From Sphagnum compactum (Eukaryota > Bryophyta > Sphagnopsida > Sphagnales), in the NCBI GenBank assembly GCA_965153455.1, contig OZ234493.1, positions 4,774,001 to 4,838,000 of the forward strand: DNA of 64,000 nt, in the 5' to 3' direction. A program made the translations under genes and the position numbers. Shown piece after piece: positions 1 to 12,192 of this stretch; position 1 is the stretch's first letter, and each line of letters begins with the position of its first letter. The notes beneath the pieces were generated by a model. The model did not search any database and was not told the origin of the DNA. It saw nothing but the letters and a program-made list of their open reading frames with translations.

Positions 1-149
1 TAAGCCTCTTTTTGTGTTCATTCATTTCTATGTTTTGTGTGTTTTTAAAGTGTTTTTCACTCATGTTTTTTCCTTTCAAAGTCAATAACATCCATATTTT
101 CAGCCCTACCCATGTTGTTCCCCTTGCCTTTGATCATTTTGCTTCCCAT

Positions 150-1850
150 TTGGCCTATGGATTGTTCAACCTTGCAAGTGCTCACTTAGGCCCCTTCCAG
201 CTTGCTTCTTGGGTTTGCCCTCCCAATTGGTTTATGTTGCCATGTTGATGGCACTAGGATCTTAGGCATCCATTTTGGATCCAATTATTTATCCTCATCC
301 TATTTGCAAGATGTTTTAAATGAACATGTTTGCCATGCTAATAATGCATTCCCAAGGTTAGGGGATGTCCACGTAGCATTTGGGATCTTCTCTTGGTGTT
401 TCATTCAAAGGCCTTACTATTTGCTATGTTAAACCCCCCCCCCCCCCCCCCCCCACCACCTTTCTTTTGGGTTTTCAATGCCAATTTAACATTTTTTGTT
501 CAACTATGTTAGGAGTTTTTGAAAGGCTTTTAGGCCTAGGCTCTTTGGAATGCCTTTCCGCTCCCTTAGTCTATTGGTAGGTTTGCCTCCCCATTTTTAA
601 TGGAACTTAAGCTTCATTTTTATAAAGGGCATTACAATGGCCTATTTAAGGAGTTGGGTTTTATTTGCCCCCATCATATCCTTTGGGTTCTTGTTAGACT
701 CTCGCGCATTTTTATTGGAAGCAATTGGAACAAGTAATTCAAGTTTGTTAATTTTTCAAGCACATATGAGGTTGGTGTGGGGAGTTGTCATAAGATCTTT
801 TTCCCCTAATGATAGTGGCATGTGTATCCCCATTTGAACAATTGGTAGAAAAGAGGAGCAAATTGGCTTTAAGAAAATATTTCAAAAAGATTACATGACC
901 ATTCTTTTTTAACATCATTTCTAATTTGCCTTTTGATTGACATAGGGCACACTTGATATCTTGTGTGGGGTTGAGTGTGGGTGCATGGCTATCGACTCAC
1001 CCAATGATCATTATTTTTCCAATTAGCTTCAAAAAAAAATCTCCATTATGTTGTGCACTTGGTTGGGCTTCCCCCATCTTTCAACCCTTGGTTTGCCACA
1101 TTGCATTTGTGACTAACCTTTAGACCCTATGGGGATCCACCTTTTTCATTGCACCCATGGTGGGTAAAAATGTCTTCTCATGATGCTGTGTGGGATGTTT
1201 TTGCATCTATTGTGAGGGATGCGAAATTTCATGTCTTACATCAATAGACCCATGTTTTTCCACCACTTGCCCTTCAATTTTCGCATCAATGGGTTGACAT
1301 TGTGATTTTGGTGGATGGTGTTCGAATGTTGGTTAATGTCATCATCGATGACCCTATTCACTTGAGTAGATCTGTTTCAAATGTAATTATATTTCATGGG
1401 TTGTCACAATAGTCATGGGCTTTTAAGGATGGCTTTTATCACGATCAATAGCTTAGTGGGCATGTTTCTCCCTCTAGCCATATAAGTCTTTGGGTGTTTG
1501 CATCAACATGCCGATGGTTTTTTTCATCAATGTGTTAACATGGTGTGGAAAGCAAAGGGCATTGGAGGCCCTTTTGTTTTAGTTTTGCATTCATTTTATA
1601 AGCGTAAGGTGTTGGTGGCATTACAAATGAACGTAGGCGACTTTTATTTTGGAACATTTTGTTACCATAATTGAAGGTTTTTTTAAGCTAGGCATTTTTT
1701 CATGTGTTCCTCCCCTCTCCTTATTTGATATGCTTCTCATGATTGAAAGGGGTTTGGGTATTTGATTTGTTCCCATTCCCTTTACAAAAAAATTTGTTTG
1801 CCAAGACTTGGGTCTTTCCATCTTTGTTGGGTGCTTTATTTTATTGATGA
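150..1850 (+). pseudogene. Decayed non-LTR retrotransposon coding region (C-terminal part of the reverse-transcriptase polyprotein)
   Basis: Translating the plus strand with repeated frame changes gives one continuous string of family-like segments. In order they are ALPRLGD-like followed by FGIFSWCFIQRPYYLL (about 345-430), FERLLGLGSLECLSAPL (about 515-570), RSWVLFAPII and LLDSRAFLLEAIGT (about 650-740), SFSPNDSGMCIP (about 800-835), a Cys/His-rich stretch with PLDPMGIHLF and CTHGG (about 1100-1160), then VWDVFASIVRDAKFHV and VDIVILVDGVRMLVNVIIDDP (about 1190-1360, two adjoining pieces). I recall this order from plant LINE-type polyproteins downstream of the reverse-transcriptase core; that comparison is from memory. 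Many stops and frameshifts show it is dead. A 21-base C tract interrupts it at 434. The window starts inside the element, so the true 5' end is not seen. Confidence 0.55.
434..454. repeat. Poly-C tract (21 bases)
   Basis: An uninterrupted run of 21 C lies inside the decayed retrotransposon and would read as a proline run. Its exact length is prone to assembly error. Confidence 0.9.
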
Positions 1851-1859
1851 TTGGCAACT

Positions 1860-3000
1860 TTAATCATTTTTTAGTTATCAAGTTAATGAAATAACAATTT
1901 AATGTGTAAAATAGATAAGTTGGTGAATGAACATTTAAGAATTCAAAGGAAATGAAATGTTCACACATTGTTTTTTTGGTTCTAAAGTTCTAAAAAAATT
2001 TGTGGCCTTCCATCTAACACTTCCAATGTTGCAAAAATTGTTCAATTCAATAAAGGAATGGGAAATATATGGGGTATTTGGTGTAAGGGGGATTTAATGT
2101 TTAATGATGGGTGGATTAAAACATATTTAAATTTTAAGAAAATATTATTTGATTACTGCATCTTTGCCTCTACAATACATATAAGTATTACAACCTTAAT
2201 TGGTGCACCCATCAAGTTCTAAATCACTCAAAACATATTGAAAATGAAAAAGATATGAAATTGAAATTAGAGAGGTGTCTAGAGTTTTTTTTCAAAAAAA
2301 TTGAAACAAACTATCATTCATCCCTTTCCTATATTTTTTGCATTTTTCCTTTGTTTTTGATGCTCAAAGGAACATTTATAACCTTCCAATTTGTACATCC
2401 AACAACAAAAAAATTGTTCAATTTGGTTCAAGAATGAAAAAATAACTAGAAACTATCTAGTGATAGGTACATATTTGGTGTAAGATTTTTTTTATAAATC
2501 TTAAAATGTGCGCAAATGGCGTCACTCTTTTCCTTTTGTTTACAAAAAAATGACTTCCCTAAAATTTTTGTCATAGGAATAGGTGGCCCCTTGATCAATT
2601 GGTAAATATGTTTTTTTATCATAGATGATTTTTTCAAAAGTGTAAAGTGGTGAATCCAATTTTTTTACCTAAATCCAACTAACACTTATAAAAAAAAATA
2701 GTGCACATGTGTGGTTACTTCCTTCATCACAAAGGGCTAATTTGGCTACACAAATGACATAAAATCAACATCATTTCAAATTTGCACATAACACATCAAA
2801 ACTTTGAAGGGGAGTTGAACCCAATTTAATAACAAATTTTGCCCAATGTAACTCAAAATCCCACTCACCACACCCAAATGTTAGTAAATTTCTTGATGAA
2901 TTTTGAACACAAACATCACCATGTTATCCAAATCATGGAAACAAAAACACTAAGACATAAAAGACTAGTTAAGGCCCAACACCCATTCTTAAGTGGTAGC
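1860..3000. other. AT-rich spacer without a recognisable gene
   Basis: Only short open frames (60 codons or fewer) with A/T runs are present. I see no domain, RNA gene or repeat boundary here. Confidence 0.5.
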
Positions 3001-3009
3001 ATCAATTCA

Positions 3010-4520
3010 CATTTTTTGTTCTTTCCAACTTCTAATGGCCTCATGATAAAGGAAGTTTTCTTGAGTAAAAAACTTTTGTGCAAACATGTGAACAATCATT
3101 TCCAAATGTGGCCCCAATTGATTGCGCAATTTGTCCTTCATGAATGCAAAAGTGAATAAGTACTTTCATTTTCCAATGAGCCAAACACAAAAACAATTAT
3201 TATTTTTGTAGTTTCGTATACTTGTTTAAACATTGACACAACAATGAATTGTTGGTAATTGTCACCCGTGACTTTCTAAGTGGATTCCTATTAGATGGTT
3301 CGGCCATACTTTTGGTTGCTTGTGCTTTCATAGTGAACTTAAACATGGATTGTTGCATGTCAAGGAAAGTAACATTCAAAGGTTAAACAACTTGATATAG
3401 TGAAAGTTTCATCCTTTTCAATTCACAATATTGCTTCTTAATAACACTGAGATCGAAAGAAAATTCTACATTTGGTTACATCTAAAATTGAAGATACAAA
3501 ATGCCAACTCTAAATCAAGAAAATGCCTTTCTAATTTTGTCACAAACATTTTAGCTACAATAGCACATTGGCATTTCACTTGTGCAATGGATGCCAAAAA
3601 AAATCCCTACACACATGTTGATTTACCCCAGCAATTGCATAAAAAATGTGAGCTTGATAGGAGTTACTAGCCATATAAATAGATAAGTTTCCATACCATT
3701 GTTGAGGTTAATAACCCAATCTTGGGTGATGAAAGTAGAATTATTGTCCACAATGTCACAAAGAACTTGGAAATGTTCATGTTGATAGTTTGTGAATGGA
3801 TCAACTACATCATGAAAATGTCAACTTGACAAATCTTGATGGTTGCTACAAAATTATAGATGAAAACATCCCTTCCTTGAGCAAACTTAATCAAAGCATT
3901 AACTACCTCCATCAGTGGCAACAAACAAGACAAGGCTAAGCAATGTGTGAAGATCACAAAGGAGGTTGACATTCAATCTTGCTTGAACAACACTAATGTT
4001 GTCTTGGGACATCTTCACAATCAACATGTCTTGTATTATGTTGGGACATGTTTAAAAAATTCCAACATTGAAATCCACTAAATCTTAACATTTTTCAAAA
4101 TCTCAAATTCTCTTGTTTTTAAGAACTTGGCACGCTTAATGAATTCCAAATGGCGATTAAGGGAGCTAGAAAAGTAAGCATACAAGGACTAGAGCAATTC
4201 TTCCAACTTGGACACCATTGGCAAGTTTGACAAAGCTTGCATTACAAGATTTGTTTTATGGGCCATACAATGTTGCCCCATCCTATAAAAAAAATGCTTA
4301 TATCCTTCAGCTAAGATGTCATTCTAATGTGGCATCTTTGAAAAAGAGAAGCTCCATTTACACAAAGAAAATTAACCTTTCACCCACTTCCTTTCTAGTT
4401 AGCCTTACTTGCTACATTAGGGATTATGTAGCAATAAGGTTAAATTATCTATAGTACCCCCTTCAACAATGTGCTAAAGTGTGAGGAAGATAGGCACCAT
4501 TTTTCATGCTTGCATCACAT
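3010..4520 (-). pseudogene. Decayed hAT-like transposase
   Basis: The minus strand carries, across several frames and stops, the later part of a plant hAT-superfamily transposase. Near 4420-4340 is TRKEVGERL. Near 4275-4140 is HCMAHKTNLVMQALSNLP followed by SLYAYFSSSLNRHLEF. Near 3900-3830 are VVNALIKFAQGRDVF and ATIKICQ. Near 3540-3490 is FVTKLERHFLDLEL. The end, near 3145-3020, is KDKLRNQLGPHLEMIVHMF then FLYHEAIRSWKEQK, which resembles the C-terminal dimerisation region of these proteins. These elements cut and paste DNA. Internal stops and at least three frame changes mean this copy is inactive. The N-terminal zinc-finger part should lie above 4520, but I could not recognise it. Family assignment is from remembered homologues; other domain-poor transposases with the same C terminus cannot be excluded. 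Confidence 0.6.
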
Positions 4521-4529
4521 ACACATGGA

Positions 4530-6580
4530 TTAAAATCTTGAACTATTTATTAACATAGTAACCTAATCTACACTTAACAAAAGAAACCTCTTAATAGCCA
4601 CAAAATTTTGAGTTCTTTTGAAAACGCACATAGAATTTACCATCTTCCAACTTGCCCCATTAGACCAATGTCTCATTAAATTGTTAAGAACATTTAATTA
4701 AACAAAGAATTTATGCATTTTTACGTAATCTATGATTGGACGGCCATGACTAAACAAGTGGAAAATCAAAGCAAATTGCACAATTTTTTTTCTTGTCAAC
4801 TTGAATTGCAACATGAGTTATTTGCCACAACACAATTTCAGAACCCTTAGAAAAATACAACTTCTCATTGGCCACGAGAGATTTTTTTTAAAGAACTAAT
4901 GATCCCCCACTTTCACCCCCGGCATGGTTACCAAAGCCTTATGATGACCAACATGTTTTTTTTCTTTTAAAAAAATCCAACATTGGAACCAAAAGCTTAT
5001 CTTTGGTTTCAATTTGTGTGTAAATCTTACATCGCACTTCAACAACTTTCCCAAAAGAACTTAGCATATATTCGACCCATAGAAGACTCATTGCCCAATT
5101 ATCTTAGAAGTGCCTATTCAATTCATAAGCATTTTTTTAAAAAACAATCGTGGTGGTGTTGTGCACATTATAGACCATTGCACATTATAAACCATGGTGA
5201 TGTTGATTTGTGGTAATGGCTTGCAAGGGTCACCGAGATAGCGATGGATGCACTACATAGTGCATGCAACACATGAACACAACAATTAGCTTATAACACT
5301 AGTCCAAAATTTCAAGTTTCAAAGATGACCATGATGATCAATGGGTTATCATTGTGTTGCTGCTTAGGTGATCACTGATGATGATGAACTATTGCATGAT
5401 GATTGGCCTATTACTTGGGTGATGACGATGGATGATTGCTTGGCACCATTCCAAGATGATGATCATACCATGGATCATGGATTGTTACCCAAATGATGAC
5501 AATGGAAATTTGTTGCCTAATGGATCATGGATTGTTATGGTGATGCTTACACAATTAAAAAAATTATGGGCACTTGTAATTATCACACCACGATGATGAT
5601 CAATGTTGTTTAGTTCTTACACAAAATGAGAATCAAGACCATGAACACAATAAAAAAAATGGCAATGAATTGCCACCTGTAGGGTCAAGATCTAGACAAA
5701 CATGAAATGGACTATAGCAACTGCACATCATGAGAACCCTAATGAACCCTAAACCCTAAACCACAACCACAATATGATCAAGAAAAAAACCAATACAATC
5801 AATAATGAACATTGAGGATTTGCATTTTTATAATTAATCATGAAAAACAAATTCATGAATGATGAATCATGGGTGATGATGAGTAGTCACTAGTGGTGTG
5901 CCATGGAACCAACGATGCTAATCAATATTTAGACTTCAGTGTCAACAATGTTCGACAACTTCCAAGGCTCTCCAGAGTCCATAGTTCAAAATCCATGTTC
6001 ACACCACATAGCTTCATAGCTCCAACCTCATAACAACCAACCCAAAGTCCAGATGTTGTGCATTTTCATCATTAACTTGCAAAATCTTGCAAAATTCGGA
6101 TGTCCTATAGCAAGTGACAAAGAGGAATGGAGCAGTGGAAGGTGGAGGCGGCAATCTCAACACCAAGCCAAGAATCTCAGGTGGCAAATGTAGGAGAAGG
6201 GAGGTTGTGTGAGCACGATACCCTAATTTTCAACAATAGGATTTGGCCCCTCCATGTCACAAAGCATTTACGGTGAAGGTGACATCCAAGTGGCAGAGGT
6301 GGGAGCCATAGATGTGAACAAAATCCAACAATTTTTGGCACATTCGGTTTAAATTTTTTTCTCCTTTCCTATTCGCAAGCACCTTCTTCTATTCAACTTT
6401 TGGCAAACATTCAAACACACAAAAAAAATAAAATGGTTTAGTGATGGGTGGATTTACTCTAATAGCTATTTCCAGACAAGGTTCTAACACATTACTTAGT
6501 GCACTTTGTTTTAGTGTAACCGAAGGGCATGCTACCTAGTATATTTTTTCATCTATTTGGGGGGCGTCTCCAGAAAAGGA
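4530..6580. other. Spacer: A/T-rich, then GAT/ATG-rich low-complexity sequence
   Basis: No gene recognised. From about 5310 to 5900 the sequence is full of GATGAT and CATGATG words. It includes two near-identical copies of TGGATCATGGATTGTTA at about 5470 and 5521. A short telomere-like stretch with two AAACCCT words sits near 5747-5762. The left part may contain the unrecognised 5' portion of the hAT-like element. Confidence 0.4.
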
Positions 6581-6589
6581 AACAAGTGG

Positions 6590-6985
6590 GCGTTTTGTTT
6601 TTTTGAGACAGTGGGTGTTCCATTTTTTAAATGCGGCACTCTGGATTTTTGTTGTTCCCAATGAGTTCCTATCGAGTTTTAGTGGGTTGTCAACATGTTC
6701 CGCAAGTTCTCAATGTGTTCCCCAACATGTTCCAATAGCACCTCACTTTTGTTTCATATTTTTGCTCCACTGCTGCTCTCTTGAACCTATTTAGATTGAC
6801 AAACATTGGGAAACGTATCGGTGTTTTGAGTTAACTTGAGGAGACATCAAAGATTCGGAACTTTTTTTGTGATCAAAGAAGCTCATCAGCAAAAATAAAT
6901 AAATAAATAAAATCTGAACTTGGAAGGCACATCCAACTAACTAATATGGATCGCACTAACAGTACATAAACTAACTATGTCCAAC
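6590..6985 (+). mobile_element. Dispersed repeat family A, copy 1
   Basis: Contains the family's GTTCCC-rich block (repeated GTTCCCAATG/GTTCTCAA words), the core CAATAGCACCTCACTTT (here CAATAGCACCTCACTTTT), and the terminal ACTTGGAAGGCACATCCAAC followed by CTAATATGGAT. No coding capacity. The same block order recurs at 7330, 9030, 52960 and 53670, which defines the family. Ends are approximate. Confidence 0.6.
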
Positions 6986-7329
6986 AATCGATATCCCTGC
7001 AATTAGCATAAACGTTACTACTATACCCTAGGACCGTGTTGTCATAAAAAACGAATTTCCATGACAATATGAAGTTGAGATGTTGAAAATCATCATAATT
7101 ATAGCAGGTACAATCTGAATAATTTCACTCCTCGGATGAAGATATCATAGATCATGAAATAATAATAATTTCAAATTTATTTTTAAAATTTTTTGAAAAA
7201 AATCATTATTCATTTTGTCCGTGTGGAAACTGACCCTAGGCTATAGTAGGTATGTCCCAGAATTGATGCCTGTGACGTTGGCCTATGGGAAAAATGATAA
7301 AGAACAGAGGTTCTTAAGACATAGACATT

Positions 7330-7680
7330 TTTGACAGCCAATGAGGTGAGCCAGCATGCACTCAAGGGTTCAGTTTTCTTTTTCCTTCTTGGGGGTGGGA
7401 GTTGTTGGATTTTTTGGTTCCCAATGTGTTCCCATCAAGTTCTCAATGGGTTCTCAACATGTTCCCCAAATTCTCAATAGCACCTCACTTTGTCGCAATA
7501 TTCTTTGCCGAATCATTGTCCTCTTAGAAAGAGTATAGGTTGGCCAATATTGGGACTAATATGTTTTTATGTTTTAAAGTTTTTTTTATGGGCCAATGAA
7601 GAAGGCTCATTGCAAAAAAAAGTTTCAGAACTTGGAAGACACCCCCAACTATTTCTACTTCATATGTAGTTTTCGGCCAA
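7330..7680 (+). mobile_element. Dispersed repeat family A, copy 2 (most complete)
   Basis: Order of blocks: CAGCCAATGAGG start with CATGCACTC, a TTTTCTTTTTCCTTCTTGGG stretch, the GTTCCC/GTTCTC block (7418-7480), CAATAGCACCTCACTTTG, a TTCTTTGCC word, ATGGGCCAATGAAG, then CAGAACTTGGAAGACACCC and CAACTA. About 350 bp, non-coding, no obvious TIR. It may be a non-autonomous transposon or a SINE-like unit; the sequence alone does not decide. Confidence 0.65.
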
Positions 7681-8199
7681 ATTTGGCTAAATGTTCTAAT
7701 GGATGATTGCCACACGAAAAAAATTGGAAAAAATGAAACTCTTATACACATGAATTCATAGCAGACATATCAATGTTTCATAACAAGAAAGCCATTACCT
7801 GTGTGCCTTAAATACCATCTAGCAAAATGACAAAAAATATGTGCAATAACCTGGCAGAATTTTCTTTGGTGTTGGGGGGATGGCATGTTATTTACAGTAA
7901 TATTGCCTTCTAGAAATGTGGGGCATTCCAAAAATGAATTGTCGGCTCTGGTGGACACCCTGGTTGGTTACTTGAAAACAAAGGGAAAAAAAGAGCTGCA
8001 AGGTTATTAGGTAGTTAGTATGTGGGATAATGCCCTCATATGGGGTGTTCACAGTGCAGGTCCCTCCCTCGGCTGCCACCTTTTTGGGCCATTACTTGGG
8101 AATCAATGTTTTCTTTAATGGCAAAATTTCGTCAAAAAAGTGATTTTGAAGGTTTTCAGTCATTAGAAGTGACCCCAAAAAAAAAGAAGGTAAAATTGT

Positions 8200-8365
8200 G
8201 AGGTTCATATACTTGGTTTTCACAGTGTAACCAAACATATAGAAGGATGATAAAAGTTTTGTGCTTTATTTTTGGTTTATAGCCAGATTATGGCAAACCT
8301 TCCCAGGGATGATTGCCACTTTTCGTACATCTTGATATCGATGATCATCGCAGTTTTGGCTACCA
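8200..8365 (+). mobile_element. Dispersed repeat family B, copy 1
   Basis: Shows the family B order: CAAACATATAGAAGGATGAT, about 50 bp of T-rich sequence, GCCAGATTATGGCAAACC, GGATGATTGCCACTTTTC, then a TTTTGGCTACC end. Three further copies (26370, 46305, 48685) keep the same order, and a fragment occurs at 7660-7725. Confidence 0.5.
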
Positions 8366-8369
8366 AAAG

Positions 8370-9020
8370 AAAAGAAAAAAACCATCAGGCATTATCCTAC
8401 ACAATGTTTGCTCATGCATGCAACATGTATACATTATGATGACATATCAACTATTTGATTGAGACAAAATGATGTTTTCAATGGACAGGACTGTTTAAAA
8501 CTAACTACTCTTGAAAGTCTATTTCATGAACGTGCAAATGTAACCTGTCAATTACATAATGAGGCAAGTCCTCCTGCAGGTTACCTAGCCTACCATGCTT
8601 TCACGGATTTCAAGTATTCATGTGTCCAACAAGCATCCCCATGTTGGACATTTGTAAACATAACCGGTTTTCTTGGGTGACATTCCCGCACCCCAGTGGC
8701 TGGCTGCACGCTGCTTTCAACCCCTAACTCGTCTCCACTATTTCCACTCGCACGGGATTGGCTGAGCACCATCACTTGCATCCAGTACATGACACAGGGC
8801 ATAAATTGCATGAAAGAACTGGTTATGTCTGGTAACCGGCTGGAGGTCCAAAAGTGCTCCCCCTATGTTTCTAACTGTTTACAGGCTGCCCACTGTCTGA
8901 AATTTTATTCCTTCACTGCCCAGAATTCAAATTGGGATCTCAAGTCACTGTCTAGAAATTTATGACTGCCCACAATCGATCCTAATTTTGAAATGGGCTT
9001 AACTTCTTTTTTAAGGATAA
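8370..9020. other. Slightly GC-richer unique spacer
   Basis: Both strands carry open frames of 73-89 codons that overlap each other here. None resembles a known family, and the overlap on both strands speaks against coding. No repeat family recognised. Confidence 0.35.
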
Positions 9021-9029
9021 TAGTACATT

Positions 9030-9475
9030 GGGTACATAGTGTGACTTGTATTAATTTGTTGTTGGGTGCTTTCACACTTTTTTATTTTTTATTTTGGGAA
9101 GGGGCCATATTGATTGGCCCATCACCAATTTTTCTTGGAACATTGGTCACTCCTCATTAGAAGCACCTCTTTGGACCCCCAGTCCTAGAAACAAATGTGC
9201 TCCCCTATGGCCCACTTGTTCAGATTATATACATGAGAGTTGAACTTTGGGCAAAACTGTAAGGGACAAAAACTGAGGTGCTCTTGGGAAGGTCTTGGGG
9301 AACAACTTGAGAACATGAGGGAACCTCATGGGAACATGATGAGAACGCATTGGGAACAAAGGGGGAAAAATCCCTCCCCACGCCCCCACCTCCCCCCCCC
9401 CCTCCCGCCCCCCAAAAGAAAAGAACTGGACCTCACACGAGTGCATGTTGAGCCTTCTCATTGGCTGCATATATC
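9030..9475 (-). mobile_element. Dispersed repeat family A, copy 3 (reverse orientation)
   Basis: Read on the minus strand it gives the same order as copy 2: CAGCCAATGAGAAGGCTCAA with CATGCACTC, a C/G-rich tract, GTTCCC/GTTCTC words, AGCACCTCAGTTTTTG, GATGGGCCAATCAATATGG, then GCACCCAACAACAAATTAAT. The G-rich tract beside the GTTCCC block is expanded here to 11 C on the plus strand. Confidence 0.6.
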
Positions 9476-9499
9476 CTCACACATAATGGATATTAGCTA

Positions 9500-10190
9500 A
9501 TGTGATTCATATTAATTAGTTGAGGGAGGTTCCGCTCAAGGTACAATTTTATTCTGTAGTAAATTGATTGATGGGCCCAAGAAGGAAAAGACCTTCTGAA
9601 AGTCAAAACTCTGGACAGTCCCTGAAACGAAAATTTCCAATCCACTCTGAAGTGGGAGTCACATGAAACAAGGCATTACAAACACGCTGGCCTTGCCAAT
9701 AGATAAAATGTTGTACATCTACCTGCCGTGTCCACACTCTGAACACCAAAACAATCCCTTCCAATCTAAAGAGTCTAAACACTTTCATCAACGAAACCGG
9801 TTCACCTTATGTGACACTGATTCTGATAAAATAAAACTTCGGAAAGTTGGATCCATTGCCATAGTCCTCATCCTTGTAGGGGCAGGGCCCAACAAAAACT
9901 TTGCTAACAAGACTACACACATGCAATAGTCCCCAAAGTAAAAGAAGGGTGATGTCCTTTGGCCCATCTATATATGTGAGAGGAGGACAACATTTGCCAA
10001 AGCATATGGGATAAAAATAGGTGCTATTGGGAACTCGTTGGGGAATATAGCGAGAACATAGGGAACAAATTGGGAAATTGATGAAAACACATTAAGAACA
10101 AAGGAAAACAACAAAAAACCTCCCCCTCCCACTGCAACCCAACAGGAAAAAAATCAAGGCACCTTGAGCACATGCAAACCTTTTCACTAG
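9500..10190 (-). mobile_element. Dispersed repeat family A, copy 4 (reverse, probably interrupted)
   Basis: The terminal block (GATTCATATTAATTAGTTGA at about 9503-9523, plus-strand text) is separated from the GGGAAC block (10030-10110) by about 340 bp with no family match (roughly 9600-9940). The outer end with CTTGAGCACATGCA is at about 10165. This suggests an insertion into an older copy, or two partial copies side by side. Confidence 0.5.
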
Positions 10191-10199
10191 CTTTGCACT

Positions 10200-11730
10200 A
10201 GCTGCATGCAATTTCTCTTTTCAAAATTGTTCCTCACCATTTTGGGGCTATGCTAATGGCAGGGGCAGAATTTGGGGAACATAGTATTTAGTGCACTAAT
10301 ATACAAAGGGTGTTGAATAGGGAGAAAACCATGAATATATATAAATAAACAAGGATGGAAATCCATCCACCAAAAATATAAGGCATGTTGAAGCAAATGT
10401 AAACACACAAAAGAAGACCAAAACAATCAAAACAGTAGTAATGAAGTAGAAGACCTAATGCTAAAAGGGCATCGTCTATCACAAATTAGTTAGTGATGGA
10501 GGTGGACTAGGTGGCACGTGTGGAAGAGACGAAGAATTGTGATTAAGCATGCTAGCATGTTGAAGAATCACAATGGCCTACGCATGTTGGAGGGCTATCG
10601 ACATTCGTTCCTATAATAAAATATAAGCATTGAAAGTACCAAGGAGGTCTGATGATGACTAGTCATATTGACATGTGCACAAAGAGTCAAATTTTTAAAA
10701 GAAAATGTTATGGCCAATGAGATTGCTGGATTTCGTGATTTGAACTTTTTCCCTTAAGTATCTGGAGTGAACTAACGATTAAATGTGTAAGTAAGGTTTG
10801 GTAGGTTCATGAGAATTTTAAAAGACAAATGGAAATGGTAAAAAATGACCATTATTTTTAATATTTAGTATAATAAGGTTGTGTGTAGACTAGAAGAGTT
10901 TTTTCTAAAGAAGGATGGCTTGCTAGATTTGGTGGTTTGAATTTTTTTTAGTGATCTTGAGTGAACTAATGGTTCAATGTGTAATATCATAGTTATTGGG
11001 CTAGTTTGACATTAATTAAATTATTTACACATATTCTATAATTTCAATAAATACTTGATAATTATGTCAAAAGTATTAAATATATATAAATATATTCCTA
11101 TTTCCTTGTGTTTTTTTTCCATTTCAATGAATCTTGTTTACAACTTTCACCAAGAAATCAAGCAATTATTTGATACATGCACATGAGAAAGTCTACAATT
11201 GATGAGAGCTTAATAAGAGAATAATTATAATTCTTTCACTACTTTAAAAGTAGATTATTGAACCTTGTTTAGCATCATGAAAATGCAATGGGTGCCAATT
11301 TATTAATATTCACCCTTTGTCAATTTGCTAATTAATACTTTAACCTTTGTTGAATATAAAAATAATCTAAAAAATGAGTGTTGAATTAAAATATCAAAAA
11401 CTAAATATTTGACAATGGACTATCAAATTGGCCTAGGTACTACATTAATTGTTGTACATGTAATTCTTGTACATGTAGTTAATTTGATAATAATGTACAA
11501 ATAATGTTCATTTTGTTTTTATTTTCCTTCTTTTTGGATGGTTCTCTTTATTTTAAGAAGAAACCTTTCAAACTAACTTTTATGGTATTTTTTTGAATGC
11601 ATATGGAGAGTAAATTGGAAGGTTTTTGAGCTAAAATTCTATATTTCCTATATCTTCAATCTTTATGGATGATGTGGGATTTAAACCCATTGAATGAAAT
11701 GAAAGTACAAAAATCATTCATCATCCGTTT
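10200..11730. other. AT-rich spacer
   Basis: No gene, RNA or repeat boundary recognised. The words TTGAATTTTTT and GAACTAATGGTTCAATGTGT recur (about 10745-10790 and 10935-10985), a weak internal direct duplication. Confidence 0.35.
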
Positions 11731-11736
11731 TCATAT

Positions 11737-11760
11737 GAATGAATGAATGAATGAATGATG
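11737..11760. repeat. (GAAT)n microsatellite
   Basis: Five tandem GAAT units end in GATG. The following 400 bp are rich in GATGAA and CATCCAT words on both strands. Confidence 0.85.
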
Positions 11761-12192
11761 CATTAAATTGAGTACAATGGATGAATCATACCCCATTGGT
11801 GGATGAATTTCATAATTGTATTATGTCCAAATGCAACAATATTAATTTTGATGAATGGCCAAATAATATCAAATTTATTCCATTTGTGGAATATTATTTC
11901 ATCCATGAATTCCATTGGATAAATGGTTGAATTGCCAATCATAAGACTTTTCAAATGAAATAAGGTTCTTCCAAATTTTTCATTTAGAATTTCGTATAAT
12001 CCATGAAGTGATAATCCATTCCCAAATTTATTACAACAATTACAATTCCTCAAAAATCCATGGATGAACATCCATGAAGTACAATTTGATGAATTTAGGA
12101 TGGATGAACTTTAGGCACATGAAATTTTGTTGATGAAGTTTCATAGATGATGAAATTCAAGATGAAATAAGGTTCATTCATGAAATGTCATA

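Noticed and set aside
5740-5765. Telomere array
   Set aside because: Only two to three AAACCCT words; interstitial short motif, not a telomere.
8459-8965. Small genes on both strands
   Set aside because: Open frames of 73-89 codons overlap on opposite strands and match no family.
9663-9929. 88-codon plus-strand gene
   Set aside because: No motif. It lies within the interrupted family A copy and overlaps a minus-strand open frame of similar length.
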